Source: Acanthococcus lagerstroemiae (Eukaryota; Arthropoda; Insecta; Hemiptera; Eriococcidae). Taken from it: a stretch of DNA of 64,000 nucleotides. The stretch is taken from assembly GCA_031841125.1 (NCBI GenBank), contig JAJSSI010000015.1, forward strand, positions 165,532 through 229,531. The letters run 5' to 3'. Position numbers and translations under genes: made by a program. The first letter of the stretch is position 1, and every line of letters begins with the position of its first letter. The notes beneath the pieces are model-generated. The model saw only the letters and a program-made list of their open reading frames with translations. It did no database searches and was not told the DNA's origin. Positions 10,041-20,881 of the stretch are shown here, piece by piece.

Positions 10041-10847
10041 ATGTTACAATATACCCTGTAATTGAAATTTAAAGATTTTGGTGAGACTGACATAAGATCA
10101 GTATGAACAATCTGAAGAGGTTTAGTTGCTCTGGCTCGCTTATTATTCGACGGATTTCTTTTAGCCTTACCAACTTTGCATGATTCGCAATCTGTAATAT
10201 CTGAGCCAAATTTAACCCCTTTCAGATTTGGAATAAGCTTCGATGCAATTTTTAAATACATCATAGAACAATGATTAAGTCTATAGTGCCACAGTAAACC
10301 TATTCGATCTCTTAAATTCAACCCTTGATTCTTATCTAATTCTTTCAAATCTTTTAAATTCATGTTGGGTTCTACTTCGAGATACTTCCGAAGAGAATCT
10401 AAATCAGAGATATCTTGATAACTTACTTCCAGTGATTTCACCTCTTCGTGAGAAGCAATATTCTCATCCTGATTAATTGGAATATTTTGAAGCTGATAAT
10501 TCTTTTGATTCGAAATCGCAATCGTATTCATATTCTTATTAACTGGTTCTTTAGATGGAGCCTTGGAATAACCGTGATCAGTTAAAATGTTGTTATTGCT
10601 TGCTTTTGTCAACAACGGAGTTTTTTGAATACCCATGATCATTTGAAATGTTATTGTTTTGCACATTTATTAACTCACTTTCACACAAAGATGGCTTATT
10701 CTCTTTTGATCTACTTACTTTCACAATTTCACTCATACTCTCAGCCATTAATGCACGATATGTTGTTTTCCAATCGTAATCTGACATATTTGGAACATCG
10801 AATCTCAATTTCCACAATCTCCCATCAAAGGTTCCCTTTTTAATCAT
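10031..10847 (-). pseudogene. Copia-1 pre-integrase zinc domain and integrase N-terminus, frameshifted
   Basis: Two overlapping frames cover this part. The first (10593-10847) carries the linker after protease. The second (10031-10666) carries the zinc-binding pre-integrase domain with WHYRLNHCS ... CESCKVGKAKR (HHCC) and the integrase start VHTDLMS with the first catalytic Asp. The frame from gag ends at 10844 because of a one-base shorter T run just upstream (A run at about 10863 on the plus strand). Another shift lies between 10593 and 10666. Confidence 0.85.
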
Positions 10848-12472
10848 ATTCCCTTCTTTATCAAAATCATAATACCTTGGTCATTCAAACGCATTTCCAT
10901 ACCTCTGAGAGCTAGTTTTCTGAGCGACAATAGATTTTCTGACACATTTTCAGAGTATAAGACGTTTTCTAATTTCCCTAACTTGTTATCAGTACAAAGA
11001 ATAGGAATAATTCCTTTTGTGTGAATCAGGATGTCTGCATTTGCATTTTTATTTGCACAAATGATTCTTTTAGTCTTACTTAAATTTTCAGTTTGGGCAA
11101 AACAGTCATCCTGACTCACAAGATGCTCAGTTGCGCCGGAATCCGCTGCAAAGTCAATTTTTTTAATTTTATAACCAGACTCAGAATCATACTTACAATC
11201 AATTTTAAATCCAGCACCATCCTCTGCATCTTCTCTACGACTGGGATAGTTCACGTTCTCATCAGACGAAGTTTCGTCTTCCATTACATAGAAGAATTCA
11301 CCGTCTACCTCGCGTATGCCAGTTGCCAAATGAGCATAATTCTTCTTACTTCTTTTTGCATGTTGGAAGCTGACTAATTTGCGTTTTGTTGATTTCTTGT
11401 CATGATGAATATCAGTCTTTCGTTTAGTCGGTTTTTTAACGATAGTTGGACAGTCGGCTGCTAAATGATCACCATACTTGTTACACTCGTAACACAATAG
11501 CTTGTCACCGCTTTTACATTCAGACTTGAAGTGTCCGAATGCACCACAATTTGTGCATTTCACAACTTTCCCTTTGTATGTTATTTTCGCGTCTTTGTGC
11601 CAATGAAGATTATCGTTTTTAGGGTTTCTTATTCTATCACGTTCACGTTCACTCGAATTATTTCGATAATGGGATCTGCCTCGGTAATCAGATTTATACG
11701 CCTTCTCTTTTTCTTCCGGAATATTTCCAGCTGCTCTTCCTAATGCCTCATGTGTCGATTCTGTTTCCAAAAATGCCTTCTTAAACTGGTCAGATGTCAT
11801 TCCTTTTCCACTCATTTGAATACAGGTTTGCTCACGAGTCATCAAATCACGACATTTCTCACGAACTGCTCTAAGCCATTGTCTTTTCAAAGTTTTCTCC
11901 TCTGGCATTTCATTCTTTCGCCGTAATTCGTCTACAATCTGCTCAAATCGAAATACAAAATCTTGTGCAGATTCTTTACCATATTCATAGGTCAAGTCAT
12001 TAAACTTATCCCAAATTGGTAATGCGGCAAGTTCACCAACAGGGTCGCGAAAACTGTCTAAAGCTTCGATAATCTCAATTGGAGTATGTTTACCTTTGAT
12101 AATTCGAAGATGCTTTTCGTCCAATCGTTCACGAATTGCGCTTTCTACAGCCGCACGATCTGCCTCCATTTCCTCTTCTGTTATTCCTTTTGGTTTTTCA
12201 GCGGTATTGTCTACAAAGTGTAAACAACCGCGCGATCGAAGTTCTGTCATTATCTTTTCTTTCCATAAAATGTAGTCCACTTGTTCAGTCAAAATGCTGT
12301 TTTGGATGACGTTCGAGAATTTTAAAGTTGACCGGAATGGTCTTGATGGACCGGGTTTCTCTTGAATGGGGTTCTCTGTAGCTGACGACTGAGTTTGCTG
12401 CAAAGCTTTTTGAACTTCGGCTACGATTAACACTTGAATATTCTTCATAATCGTTGTAGTCATTTGCTCCAT
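10844..12472 (-). CDS. Copia-1 Gag plus protease
   Basis: 542 residues. The N-terminal two thirds is a Copia-type Gag (UBN2-like; DYILWKEKIMTEL..., FVFRFEQIVDELRR). Two CCHC zinc knuckles follow: C306-C309-H314-C319, and C327-C330-H336-C341, the second with one extra residue before the His. The aspartic protease active site is D444-S445-G446-A447-T448. Gag packages the element RNA and the protease processes the polyprotein. The stop at 10844 follows a homopolymer shift, so in an intact element this would be one Gag-Pol frame. The leader between the 5' LTR and the ATG is about 465 bp. Confidence 0.92.
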   Translation of the reverse strand: MEQMTTTIMKNIQVLIVAEVQKALQQTQSSATENPIQEKPGPSRPFRSTLKFSNVIQNSILTEQVDYILWKEKIMTELRSRGCLHFVDNTAEKPKGITEEEMEADRAAVESAIRERLDEKHLRIIKGKHTPIEIIEALDSFRDPVGELAALPIWDKFNDLTYEYGKESAQDFVFRFEQIVDELRRKNEMPEEKTLKRQWLRAVREKCRDLMTREQTCIQMSGKGMTSDQFKKAFLETESTHEALGRAAGNIPEEKEKAYKSDYRGRSHYRNNSSERERDRIRNPKNDNLHWHKDAKITYKGKVVKCTNCGAFGHFKSECKSGDKLLCYECNKYGDHLAADCPTIVKKPTKRKTDIHHDKKSTKRKLVSFQHAKRSKKNYAHLATGIREVDGEFFYVMEDETSSDENVNYPSRREDAEDGAGFKIDCKYDSESGYKIKKIDFAADSGATEHLVSQDDCFAQTENLSKTKRIICANKNANADILIHTKGIIPILCTDNKLGKLENVLYSENVSENLLSLRKLALRGMEMRLNDQGIMILIKKGI

Positions 12473-12937
12473 TATTGTCGCAGAAAGAGCGCCGGGTGAG
12501 GGATTTGACGCATAATCTTGGGACGGAGCTATCCCACCTACACCTAGGCATAAAATGACACAGAGGATTAGTACTTGGCCAGAGTACTACCTAAGTATCT
12601 ATGGGGAACCGCAACATGGGTGGTGTAGGATTTAATCATAAAGAAATCACCCACAGAATTGTGATTATAAAAGCTTACTCGTTTCGCCTGTGCCCAGTTG
12701 CTCTGAATCGTTGACGCTCTGTTCTGACATAATCACAATCTAAATCAAAATCGTTTGTCTTGCATTATTCGAAAGCATTCGAAATCAAATCACAACACGT
12801 GTGAGGTCAGTGTGAGCGGAATTGTGATAATTACCTACGCTCCAACGGTTATGCACTTTCGTAAATCAAATTGTACGTCGTATAGCTAAGTATTATTGAT
12901 CAGCTCGAGGAAAGGTAACCACGCACTACCGCTACCA

Positions 12938-13134
12938 TAATAGAAAAGTAGAAACAAACACACAGAAATACTGCTCGAAAAATAATCAAAATATATTCCA
13001 GAAAACACGTTATAAAAAGTACGAACATTTGTAACATCGATTGTAATAACAATGCCTAAAATATTATCACGAAGGCGTGTGAAGTAGCAAGTGTCTCCGC
13101 TAGACAGCGCTTAATGAATTCTGTTTTTCTATCA
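12938..13134 (-). repeat. Copia-1 5' LTR
   Basis: 197 bp, identical to the 3' LTR. On the element strand the bases after it begin TGGTAGCGGTAGTG, which is where a primer-binding site should be; TGG fits the CCA end of a tRNA, but I could not match the rest to a particular tRNA. Confidence 0.93.
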
Positions 13135-13149
13135 ATCGACACATTCAAT

Positions 13150-14107
13150 CAGTGTTGTTAGACAAAACGATTTTTTGTCATTTTGTCATTTTGTCAGACG
13201 AGCATTTCACTTTTTTTTGTTATGTCATGAGTTTTGTCATGTTTGGAGTTTTGTCATTTTGTTTTTTCATAATTTTGTTATGTCATGACAAAATTATTTT
13301 GTCATTTTGTTTTGTCATTTTGTCATATCTACACAAATTTTCAGGTATTTTACTATTTTTACATACAATCCAATCCTACCAATCACCAATGTTATTTTAA
13401 CAAAAATTGCATACTTGGAGGCTAAAATGAAATTGGGATTTAAACCTGCACTAGAGTGCGCTGCAAAATTGCCTGCGCGGTGCGCGGTTGTTAGCGGGTG
13501 AAAATGAGTGAGTGACCATGTTGTGTACTTTCAAATAGAAACACTGCTCTATCTTTAGTAGGGTAAAAAAACGAGTAAAAAATTATTCTGCCAGTAGAAC
13601 TGATTATAATTTAATTTTTTGGTGATGATGCAGTCGAATTTAGGACAAATTTTCATTGAACGTGAATTTCTAATCGACTTAATGATAGTTTAAGTTTGCT
13701 ACACGCTTACAGTAAATCATACGTGATCACTCCCCTGGCTTGGGTTGACTTCTTAAGTTTTCACTGATGGCTGATCACTTTTTTAACAAAAAGTGTCTGA
13801 GAAAAAGGACCTAATGCATAGGTTGGTTTAGATACATTTTCTAAGACACTAGTTCCATGTTCTTCTAGTCTTCCTTAACTTCTTGATCCTTGTTCTTTTC
13901 CACCAACGTAATATTGGAATGACAAAAATGTCATGACAAAATTGTTTTGTCATTTTGTTTTGTCATTAATTCATTTTTTTGTTATGTCATTTCCATTTTG
14001 TCATATGACAAAACTGAGAAATGGTTTTGTCATTATGACAAAATTCCTAAAATTCAATTGTCATTTTGTCATTTTGTCATTTTGTTTTGTTATGTCTAAC
14101 AACACTG
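13150..14107. mobile_element. hAT-type MITE with TTTTGTCAT-rich arrays
   Basis: 958 bp with an exact 8 bp target duplication CATTCAAT (13142-13149 and 14108-14115). The terminal inverted repeats are CAGTGTTGTTAGACA at the left and its complement TGTCTAACAACACTG at the right. Both ends are saturated with TTTTGTCAT and ATGACAAAA words; the middle (about 13390-13900) is ordinary AT-rich DNA without them. No transposase is seen. It sits inside repeat R copy 2, only 15 bp from the Copia-1 target duplication. Confidence 0.9.
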
Positions 14108-14151
14108 CATTCAATCATTCAGGGAGTTGAAGTTGGATTTTATAATATAGA

Positions 14152-14307
14152 CTAGCCTCTCTCGGGGCGCTTACAGCGCCCCTGGAGGCTAGGCGCTTGC
14201 AGCGCGCGCCGTCGCCGGGCTCGCCATCTTTTTACTTTTCCATCTTCGATGGAGCATTCACTCGCTTCGCTCGCGAATGCTTTCCCTCGTTGGCGCTTCG
14301 CGCCAAC
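14152..14307 (+). repeat. GC-rich hairpin cluster (copy B)
   Basis: Same series of stem-loops as 3341-3496, with no visible change in any stem. Confidence 0.7.
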
Positions 14308-14352
14308 TTACTTGAAACCAAGTGTCAAGTCTCAGCAATAATCATGATCACC

Positions 14353-14925
14353 CGGAGATGGGCAACACAGATCACATAAAATCTGATCTTCAATCACAGA
14401 TCACATAAAATTTGATCTTAGATCACAGATCGCATGAATTTTGATCTTTGATCTGATCTCAGATCATTTGCGTTTGCCTGATCTTTGATCTTTTTTCAGA
14501 TCATTTTGTTTTGAAAATACCAGATCAGATCATCAAATTCTTTTTCTGCGATATTTTTTGAAAAATCAAATTAGTCCTAGAAAGTATGGACAGTATCAAG
14601 TTTTAGGTTTTCTCTTGTTATTTCTTTGTGAATTGTGACTGTACAATATCAATTATGAATTAAAATTACAAGAAAGAGAATTATATTTTGATCTATGATC
14701 TGATCTCTTTGCCAAAAAACTTAAAAACTATTATAATTATGTACCTAGATCAGATATTTTTTTTGCTTGGAGATCTGATCGATCTGTGATCTGATCTTTC
14801 TGGAAAAGATCAGATCATTTAGAATGTGATCTGATCTTAGATCCATTTCCGGTTGGTGATCTTGATCTGATCTGAGATCATTTAGGGCCAGTTGTACAGT
14901 CACTTTGTGATCTTCCCCACCTCTG
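14353..14925. mobile_element. hAT-type MITE with GATC-rich arrays (copy B)
   Basis: The flanking TGATCACC duplications are at 14345-14352 and 14926-14933. It is the same element at the same position as 3542-4113, with one extra T in a T run. It was therefore copied with the surrounding segment rather than inserted independently. Confidence 0.87.
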
Positions 14926-17725
14926 TGATCACCCATTCATTTTCCCCTTCTAACAACCCGGCAAGTGATTCTTGACGTCACAAACGCGCGTATCACGCAA
15001 AAGCACGCAACTGTGTTGGCTGCAGGCTGCAGTCTGGTCCAAGAAAAATCTAAACACAACTTTTCAATGAGAATCTGCATAAGAAAAAAAAAGGGCTTGG
15101 AAATTTCACATAATATATTATAACACAAGGGGACCTACGTTCAACATGTGATGCTTGTAGTCGTGACTCGTGAAATACACATTCAGTACATTACGGAAAT
15201 ATATTGCTAAAATTTTAATCTTCTCCTCCATTTCTGAAAAATTTGCAAAATAGCGAATACTATCTTCTCTTATGGTAAATTCAATTTAAAAAAAAGTATA
15301 TAATTGTTTACATTTTCCTTGGACCGTAGAACACTATCTATTTGCGGACATACTTCTCAGCAAAACCTTCAGCGTTACGGACTTGAAACATAAGAGGCTC
15401 ATACGCGGCATATCACTGTGTCTCACAATATCTTTCAATAGGCTTCTCTCTCTTCTTTTTCAACTTTTCCTTTCACATTACAATAGGCATGAATTACTGC
15501 TCCTGATTTCTCCCAGATCGCACTGAGGCATAGTTTGGCTTTGAAAATACATTTTTCAATTCTAACCGGCGACATATAAATTAAAAAATTCAAATACCTA
15601 ACACGAAAATGTAATGAAATTCGGAACACAACGTGCATGGATTTTACAGCATTCATAACAATAATAATGCCAACAAGAGAGCGTGTAATTATAGCTCACA
15701 AAGTGAAAATTGTTTTAAGGGTACCAAAAGTAGGTACCGAATTAAATACAAACTTGAAATTATGAAAAGAAATGACATAACGAAGCAAATTAAAATGTGA
15801 GCCTCCGTGTAAAAATACTACTTTTTTTTTTTTTTTTTTTTTAAATGAAACTAAACGAATTTATAACAATAACATCAAAATACTCCGGAGAATGGAAACT
15901 ACCTAAATACCCACTGAAGCGAAACATAGAAACAAAACAAAGCACTGGCTGATATAGAAACGTCCTACTAAATATCAATACAATTAATTTGCGATGTTTT
16001 CCAATCATTCAGAAGTATTTGGTCATCACTGAGGCACAGTTTAGCTTTGAAAACACATCATTCAATTTGAACTGCTGAAAAATAAATTTAAAATTTCAGA
16101 AATGTGAAAATGTATTGAAATTCGGAACACAAAGTGAATGGATCTTACAGAATTGTAACATTAATAATGCCAAAAAGAAAGTACCTATGTAATTATAGAT
16201 CACAAAATACTTGTTTTAAAGAAACAAATAGTACCTAATTAAAAACAAACTGAAATTATGAAGAGACATGACATAACGAAGCAAAATGAAATATGAGCCT
16301 CCCTATAAAAATATAATACAAGAGAAATAAGCGGGTTTCACTAGTTTTTTTCAATGAAATCAACTGAAATTACAACAATAACAATAAAAATGAAACAAAA
16401 TACCCAGTGAAACGAAACATTGAAACCAAGAAGCACATCACTGGCTAATAGGAAACGTTGTAACAAATACCAGTACAATTTTGCGATGATGATCATCAAT
16501 CATTAGAAGTATTTTTGGTCCTCACTCGGCACTGAAACTATACTATTCCTTGGTATTCTGCAGCTCTCGTGAAAGACAAAAATCAGATAGTAGCACCAGG
16601 AAAATCAAACGTCGATAGTTGAGCCAATTAGATTCTGAAACAAAGAAATGCAAAACTTAATTTATATCAGAAATTCTTTATGGCATGCAGGGTTCTTTTC
16701 ATCTGTAAGAACATGACTGTTCATACTCATTCTGTTGCAATCACGAATTTATGAAAACAGAAAACAACTAACAGTGTAATGATACGTATTTTTTCCACAT
16801 ATAGTGAGTAACTAATGGGTTACAGTATCTTACACCGAAGGAGACTAAAGGGTCAGAATCATTTGCTGCATCGAACGTTTCCCTTATCTTTGAAGTAGGC
16901 AAATAAATACGAATGTTCATGCTCATCGTTTCAACTGGGATATTGTCTTCTATTGATAGTAATTTTGTTGATTAACACATTTTCTGCGCTTCTAAACTCA
17001 CCAGATCCAAGGGTAAGTCGATAAAACTAAAATAACTGTAAGCCACTAATGTCTTACTCTTCACTGAAGGATAATAAACGATGACAGGGTGCTGTTACAT
17101 TATTGTAACAAATGAAAATGAACATTCGAAAGAAGCAGCTTATTCTCCCAACAACAAAGTAAACATAAACATTAAATTGTAACAGCGTTAACTCACCAGA
17201 AAAGAACTCAACATTGACGTGCTAACAGAGGATGGATACAGTTACTCTGCAACAAACGACAAGGAACATTTGAGTAAATCGGCTATTTCAAATGTTATCC
17301 TTCCAACAAATGAATAGAGCTGTAAATGTACGGCCACAGGTTGTTAGTTGACTCATCGAACGCTTTTTCACAATTGTGGCATTATGGATGAATATTTTGG
17401 GGAAACTGATGTATTTATTATTGCAAAGAGCAAACCTTGACGCATATTTACATGAAAAAACAAAGTCGGTACCCTCGCCTAACGTCGCGTAATTTGCAGT
17501 AGCTAATAGTAAATTCTCTTCAAAATAATTACCAACTTTACTTACCTTTCACAGATTTCCCAGGCGTACAGCATACAGAAGAAAACGTGTGAAACTGAAA
17601 CTAAATATTTACTTCTGTCTCAAGTAAATTATATTCTCGATAGGAAATATTAATAACTAATAAGCCATTTGCCAAAACTTCATCAATCATCATGATTATT
17701 GCACGATAATAATTATCGACAAAAA

Positions 17726-17766
17726 CAAAACTAATCATAGCTCGGCCTCCGGCCTCGCATTAAATT
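17726..17766 (+). repeat. Repeat R, copy 3, first part (interrupted by Copia-2)
   Basis: CAAAACTAATCATAGCTCGG through CGCATTAAATT. It is cut by Copia-2 with AAATT duplicated, and continues at 22647-22791 (AAATTCCACACAGCC ... TATAATATAGA), after which the match to the other R copies ends. Confidence 0.8.
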
Positions 17767-17994
17767 TGTTCAAATTTCACTCATTTTAAATGAAAAATCA
17801 AGACGAGTAAAAATACGTGTGTTTAATGTACAGCAGTCAAACGAGAACAGGAAAACCAGACCAAATAACACGGCACAGAGTAAAGCCGTCAACGGTTACA
17901 TCCAGTAAACGAAGTTATATAAAATAAAGATAGGAGCGCTAAAGTAGCTTGGTTTGTAGACGAAAACTATTTCAGAGTAGAGGTTCGAACAACA
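17767..17994 (-). repeat. Copia-2 3' LTR
   Basis: 228 bp, with TGTT and AACA ends on the plus strand, identical by eye to 22419-22646. Confidence 0.93.
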
Positions 17995-18004
17995 CCCCCT
18001 CCCA
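17995..18004 (-). promoter_or_regulatory. Copia-2 polypurine tract
   Basis: On the element strand GGGAGGGGG directly abuts the 3' LTR, as expected for the plus-strand primer. Confidence 0.8.
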
Positions 18005-18197
18005 AACCAAGCATCCATGCATTTTAATAAAATAAACGAACATTAATAACAAACATCACAGCAATAAAAATTGGTGGTCAAAGCCTATCACAGAAACGTA
18101 TACACACGAATGGTAAATATTAAAACAAAAATATAATAAATGACTACATATGAAATGCATGGGTTAGTGAAACGATTACACAAAAACAAAAAATTAT

Positions 18198-19703
18198 CTA
18201 TCGTAAATTCAAACGATCAACGTACAATTTAAACTTAATAGGGCCAAGGCCTTTCGTAAATACATCGGCCAGTTGGCGATCTGTCGAAATGTACATAAAA
18301 TCGAATTCATTATTACTAAAACATTCACAGCTGAATTTTAACTGGGTGTCAATATGTTTCGAGCGCCTTCCAGTCCAATTTGAATTTTTGATCAATTTTA
18401 GGCAGCTCTGGTTGTCCTCATATACAATACAATTTCCATTAACATTAACATCTAAATCTTTTAATAAACGCTTTATCCAAATAGCCTCCTTCAGGCCATC
18501 ACACAGTGATACAAGTTCGCTCTCTGAACTAGAAAGAGTTACGCTTGACTGTTTCCTACTAAACCACGAAACGGGATTTCCAAACACAAGAGCACAACAG
18601 CCAGAAACAGAACGTCTAGTTTCGATGCAATTTGCCCAATCAGCATCGCTAAATATTTCGAGAGCTATATTTGATTTTGATCGACAGAAGGTCAGGGATA
18701 AATCTTTTGTTGAATATACGTACTTTAAGACTCGTAGCACATATCCAAAATGTTCATCTGTTGCAGCGTCTTGAAATTGACTAAAAAATGAAATTGCAAA
18801 ACAGATGTCAGGCCTAGAGCCTAGCATGATATACATCAAGCACCCTACAAGCTCTCGATAAGGTTTATTTGTTACTTTATTTTTATCAAAACATCGAACT
18901 AATTGTAATCTTTCTTCGATGGTGTTTTTAACAGGATGGCTGTCAGTTACGTTAAATCTTTCTGCAATTTTTTGAATTAAAGAACTTTGGTTTATATTCA
19001 AAACACAACCATCCTTATTGTAATTAATATTTAGGCCAAGATAGTTGTTAACCGAGCCTAGGTCACGACATTTAAATTTACGACTAATCAAATTTTTGAA
19101 CTTCTCAACCATTTCTAGTTTTTCGGCAGACAGAAGAATATCGTCAACATATAATAGCAGATAAACAACAACATTATTTCGGTTACAAATATATAAACAT
19201 TCATCAGCATCACCAGAGACAAAACCAAGAGATGTTAAAAATTTATCAAACTGATCGTTCCAACACTTTGGAGCCTGCTTTAATCCATATAAGGACTTAT
19301 TTAGCATTAATACATATTTATTACGATCTAACTCAGGGTATAACCCATCAGGTATTTCGAGGTAAACAGCCTCGTCCAAAATACCATTTAGAAATGCACT
19401 GGAAATATCAAGTTGATGAATGAAAAAATTTCTACGATTTGAAAGTGCCAGTAACGAACGAACAGTGGATAGTTTAGCTACAGGAGCATAAATTTCCTCA
19501 TAGCTAAAATTACGTTGTTGTTGAAAGCCTCTGGCTACAAGGCGAGCACGACAAATCTTACTTCCACTGGCGTCAATTTTTGTAGTAAAAATCCACCTTG
19601 CAGAGACAGTAGACACACCGATGGGCGAGAAATTACCTCCATGTATCATTGGATAGCAATGCTTCCTGTTCTTTATTAACAGCCTCCCTCCATTTCGAGG
19701 CAT
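18198..19703 (-). CDS. Copia-2 pol: reverse transcriptase and RNase H
   Basis: 501 codons. The true domain begins around residue 27 (PIGVSTVSARWIFTTK); the bases before it belong to another frame. Reverse transcriptase: D99 in HQLDISSAFLNG, LYGLKQAPKCW, and YVDD at 185-188. RNase H: D353 (FSDADW), E394 (SSSESE), D430 (YEDNQ), D480 (QLADVFTK). The HID phrase before the last motif is intact here, unlike in Copia-1. All key residues are present, so the enzyme part looks undamaged even though the junction to the integrase at about 19640-19665 needs two small frame changes. Confidence 0.92.
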   Translation of the reverse strand: MPRNGGRLLIKNRKHCYPMIHGGNFSPIGVSTVSARWIFTTKIDASGSKICRARLVARGFQQQRNFSYEEIYAPVAKLSTVRSLLALSNRRNFFIHQLDISSAFLNGILDEAVYLEIPDGLYPELDRNKYVLMLNKSLYGLKQAPKCWNDQFDKFLTSLGFVSGDADECLYICNRNNVVVYLLLYVDDILLSAEKLEMVEKFKNLISRKFKCRDLGSVNNYLGLNINYNKDGCVLNINQSSLIQKIAERFNVTDSHPVKNTIEERLQLVRCFDKNKVTNKPYRELVGCLMYIMLGSRPDICFAISFFSQFQDAATDEHFGYVLRVLKYVYSTKDLSLTFCRSKSNIALEIFSDADWANCIETRRSVSGCCALVFGNPVSWFSRKQSSVTLSSSESELVSLCDGLKEAIWIKRLLKDLDVNVNGNCIVYEDNQSCLKLIKNSNWTGRRSKHIDTQLKFSCECFSNNEFDFMYISTDRQLADVFTKGLGPIKFKLYVDRLNLR

Positions 19704-20382
19704 CGGTTGTCTCCATTGCCTGTTTGTAGGTACTTGGATTTTTATTTACACAAACATTTAAAAGAAAGCAAAAATCAGCCACGTTATCGTCATTATTTAA
19801 ATTTGAAAAATTTACGTTATTATCTAAATTTTCTTTTACGTTAGTCGAATTTTCAAAAACAGATTCATCATCATTCGTTTCAGGGTTTGATTTTGAAATT
19901 TCATTAAACTTTACATCCCTAGACAGATGAATCTTTTTAGTATTACAATTTAACAGACGATAACCACCGGGAGCATATCCAACAAAAACAAGTTTTTCAC
20001 TTTTATCAACCATTTTGTCTCCAGAGTGCTTATACGTTAAACGATAGGCATCACAGCCAAATACCTTCAGTCGAGAATAATCAAAGTCACTTTTAAACCA
20101 CATACTAAATGGTACAATGTTTCCAACGGTAGGACAACGATTTATCACGTAATTTGCACATAGCAGTGCCTCTGACCAAAAAATCTGATCCAAGCCACTA
20201 TCCTTAAGAATAGTCCTAGCTCTCTCAACTAGAGTTCTATTATACCTTTCGGCCTTTCCATTTTGTTGCGGACTATAGGCCATAGTTGGTTCCAAGTTAA
20301 TACCATTTACGTTACAGAAATTTTTAAACAGTTCATTTAAAATACTCAGTTCCTCTGTCGCAGCGCAATCGAGTGATTCCAC
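19633..20382 (-). pseudogene. Copia-2 integrase C-terminal part and linker
   Basis: 250 codons with MAYSPQQNGKAERYNRTL, carrying the third catalytic acid, then the Copia integrase tail (FGCDAYRL, KLVFVGYAPGGYRLLN) and the start of the reverse transcriptase leader (YKQAMETTDASKWREAVNKE). It overlaps the preceding integrase frame at 20333-20382; the shift maps to a T run near 20350. Confidence 0.85.
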
Positions 20383-20557
20383 GATTGAAGCGATTTGTAA
20401 CTAGCGCATGATACTCTTTAAATTTCGTCAGTACCTCAGACTTATTGGCCATCAAATAAATATAACAAAAATGAGTGAAATCGTCTAGAAACGTAACAAA
20501 ATACTTTCTATTATCGTAACTAGGAGAAGACACTACACAAACGTCTGTATGAACCAA
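20333..20557 (-). pseudogene. Copia-2 integrase core
   Basis: 75 codons with VHTDV (first catalytic Asp), FVTFLDDFTHFCYIYL and RCDRGTEYF (second catalytic Asp). It is preceded and followed by one-base frame changes; the upstream one is an A run near 20590. Confidence 0.85.
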
Positions 20558-20582
20558 CTCTAATGGAAAAGTTGTTTTTGAT

Positions 20583-20813
20583 TCATTTGTTTTTAAACGA
20601 GTTTCTAGACTGCTTGCCTAAGGTACATGGTTCGCAAAACGATTTTTCTAATTTTTCTTTAATTGGCAGAAGGCCCTTTGACTTTAAAATTTCAAGTTGT
20701 TTGTAATTTACATGCGCTAGGCGCTTATGCCATAATTCGGAATTCGAAGTACTACTATCCGTCACAAAGGCTTTATCAACTGGATCAATACGTTTAAAAG
20801 TAACGGAATACAA
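20583..20813 (-). pseudogene. Copia-2 pre-integrase zinc domain
   Basis: 76 codons with LWHKRLAHVNYKQLEIL ... FCEPCTLGKQSR, an HHCC zinc-binding pre-integrase domain. It is joined to gag-protease through a one-base shortened A run near 20886. Confidence 0.85.
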
Positions 20814-20881
20814 ATCAGCAACTAAGCAATCAGCTGTAAATAGAACTTTAGGGGAATCAGTACGGTACGTATCCTTGTAAA

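Larger units (their letters stand above)
7159..13134 (-). mobile_element. Ty1/Copia LTR retrotransposon, Copia-1
   Basis: A full-length 5976 bp element on the minus strand. The two 197 bp LTRs (7159-7355 and 12938-13134) look identical base for base, and the insertion is flanked by the 5 bp duplication ATCGA (7154-7158, 13135-13139). A purine-rich tract lies next to the 3' LTR. Domain order gag, protease, integrase, reverse transcriptase, RNase H is the Copia order. Identical LTRs mean a very recent insertion, yet the frame is interrupted about four times, mostly by one-base length changes in homopolymers. Confidence 0.95.
14152..17725 (+). repeat. Tandem segment I, copy B
   Basis: Near-identical second copy of 3341-7020, shorter by the ~105 bp tail. 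It has the same hairpin cluster (14152-14307), the same hAT MITE at the same site, and the same internal ~509 bp duplication (15522 and 16028). Sequence differences from copy A are few and mostly one-base changes in homopolymers, for example AAAGGG versus AAGGG near 15717. No gene recognised. Confidence 0.85.

Noticed and set aside
13150..14107. CRISPR-like or satellite interpretation of the TTTTGTCAT words
   Set aside because: Spacing is irregular, words occur in inverted orientation at the two ends, and the 8 bp target duplication with TIRs identifies a hAT MITE in a eukaryotic genome.
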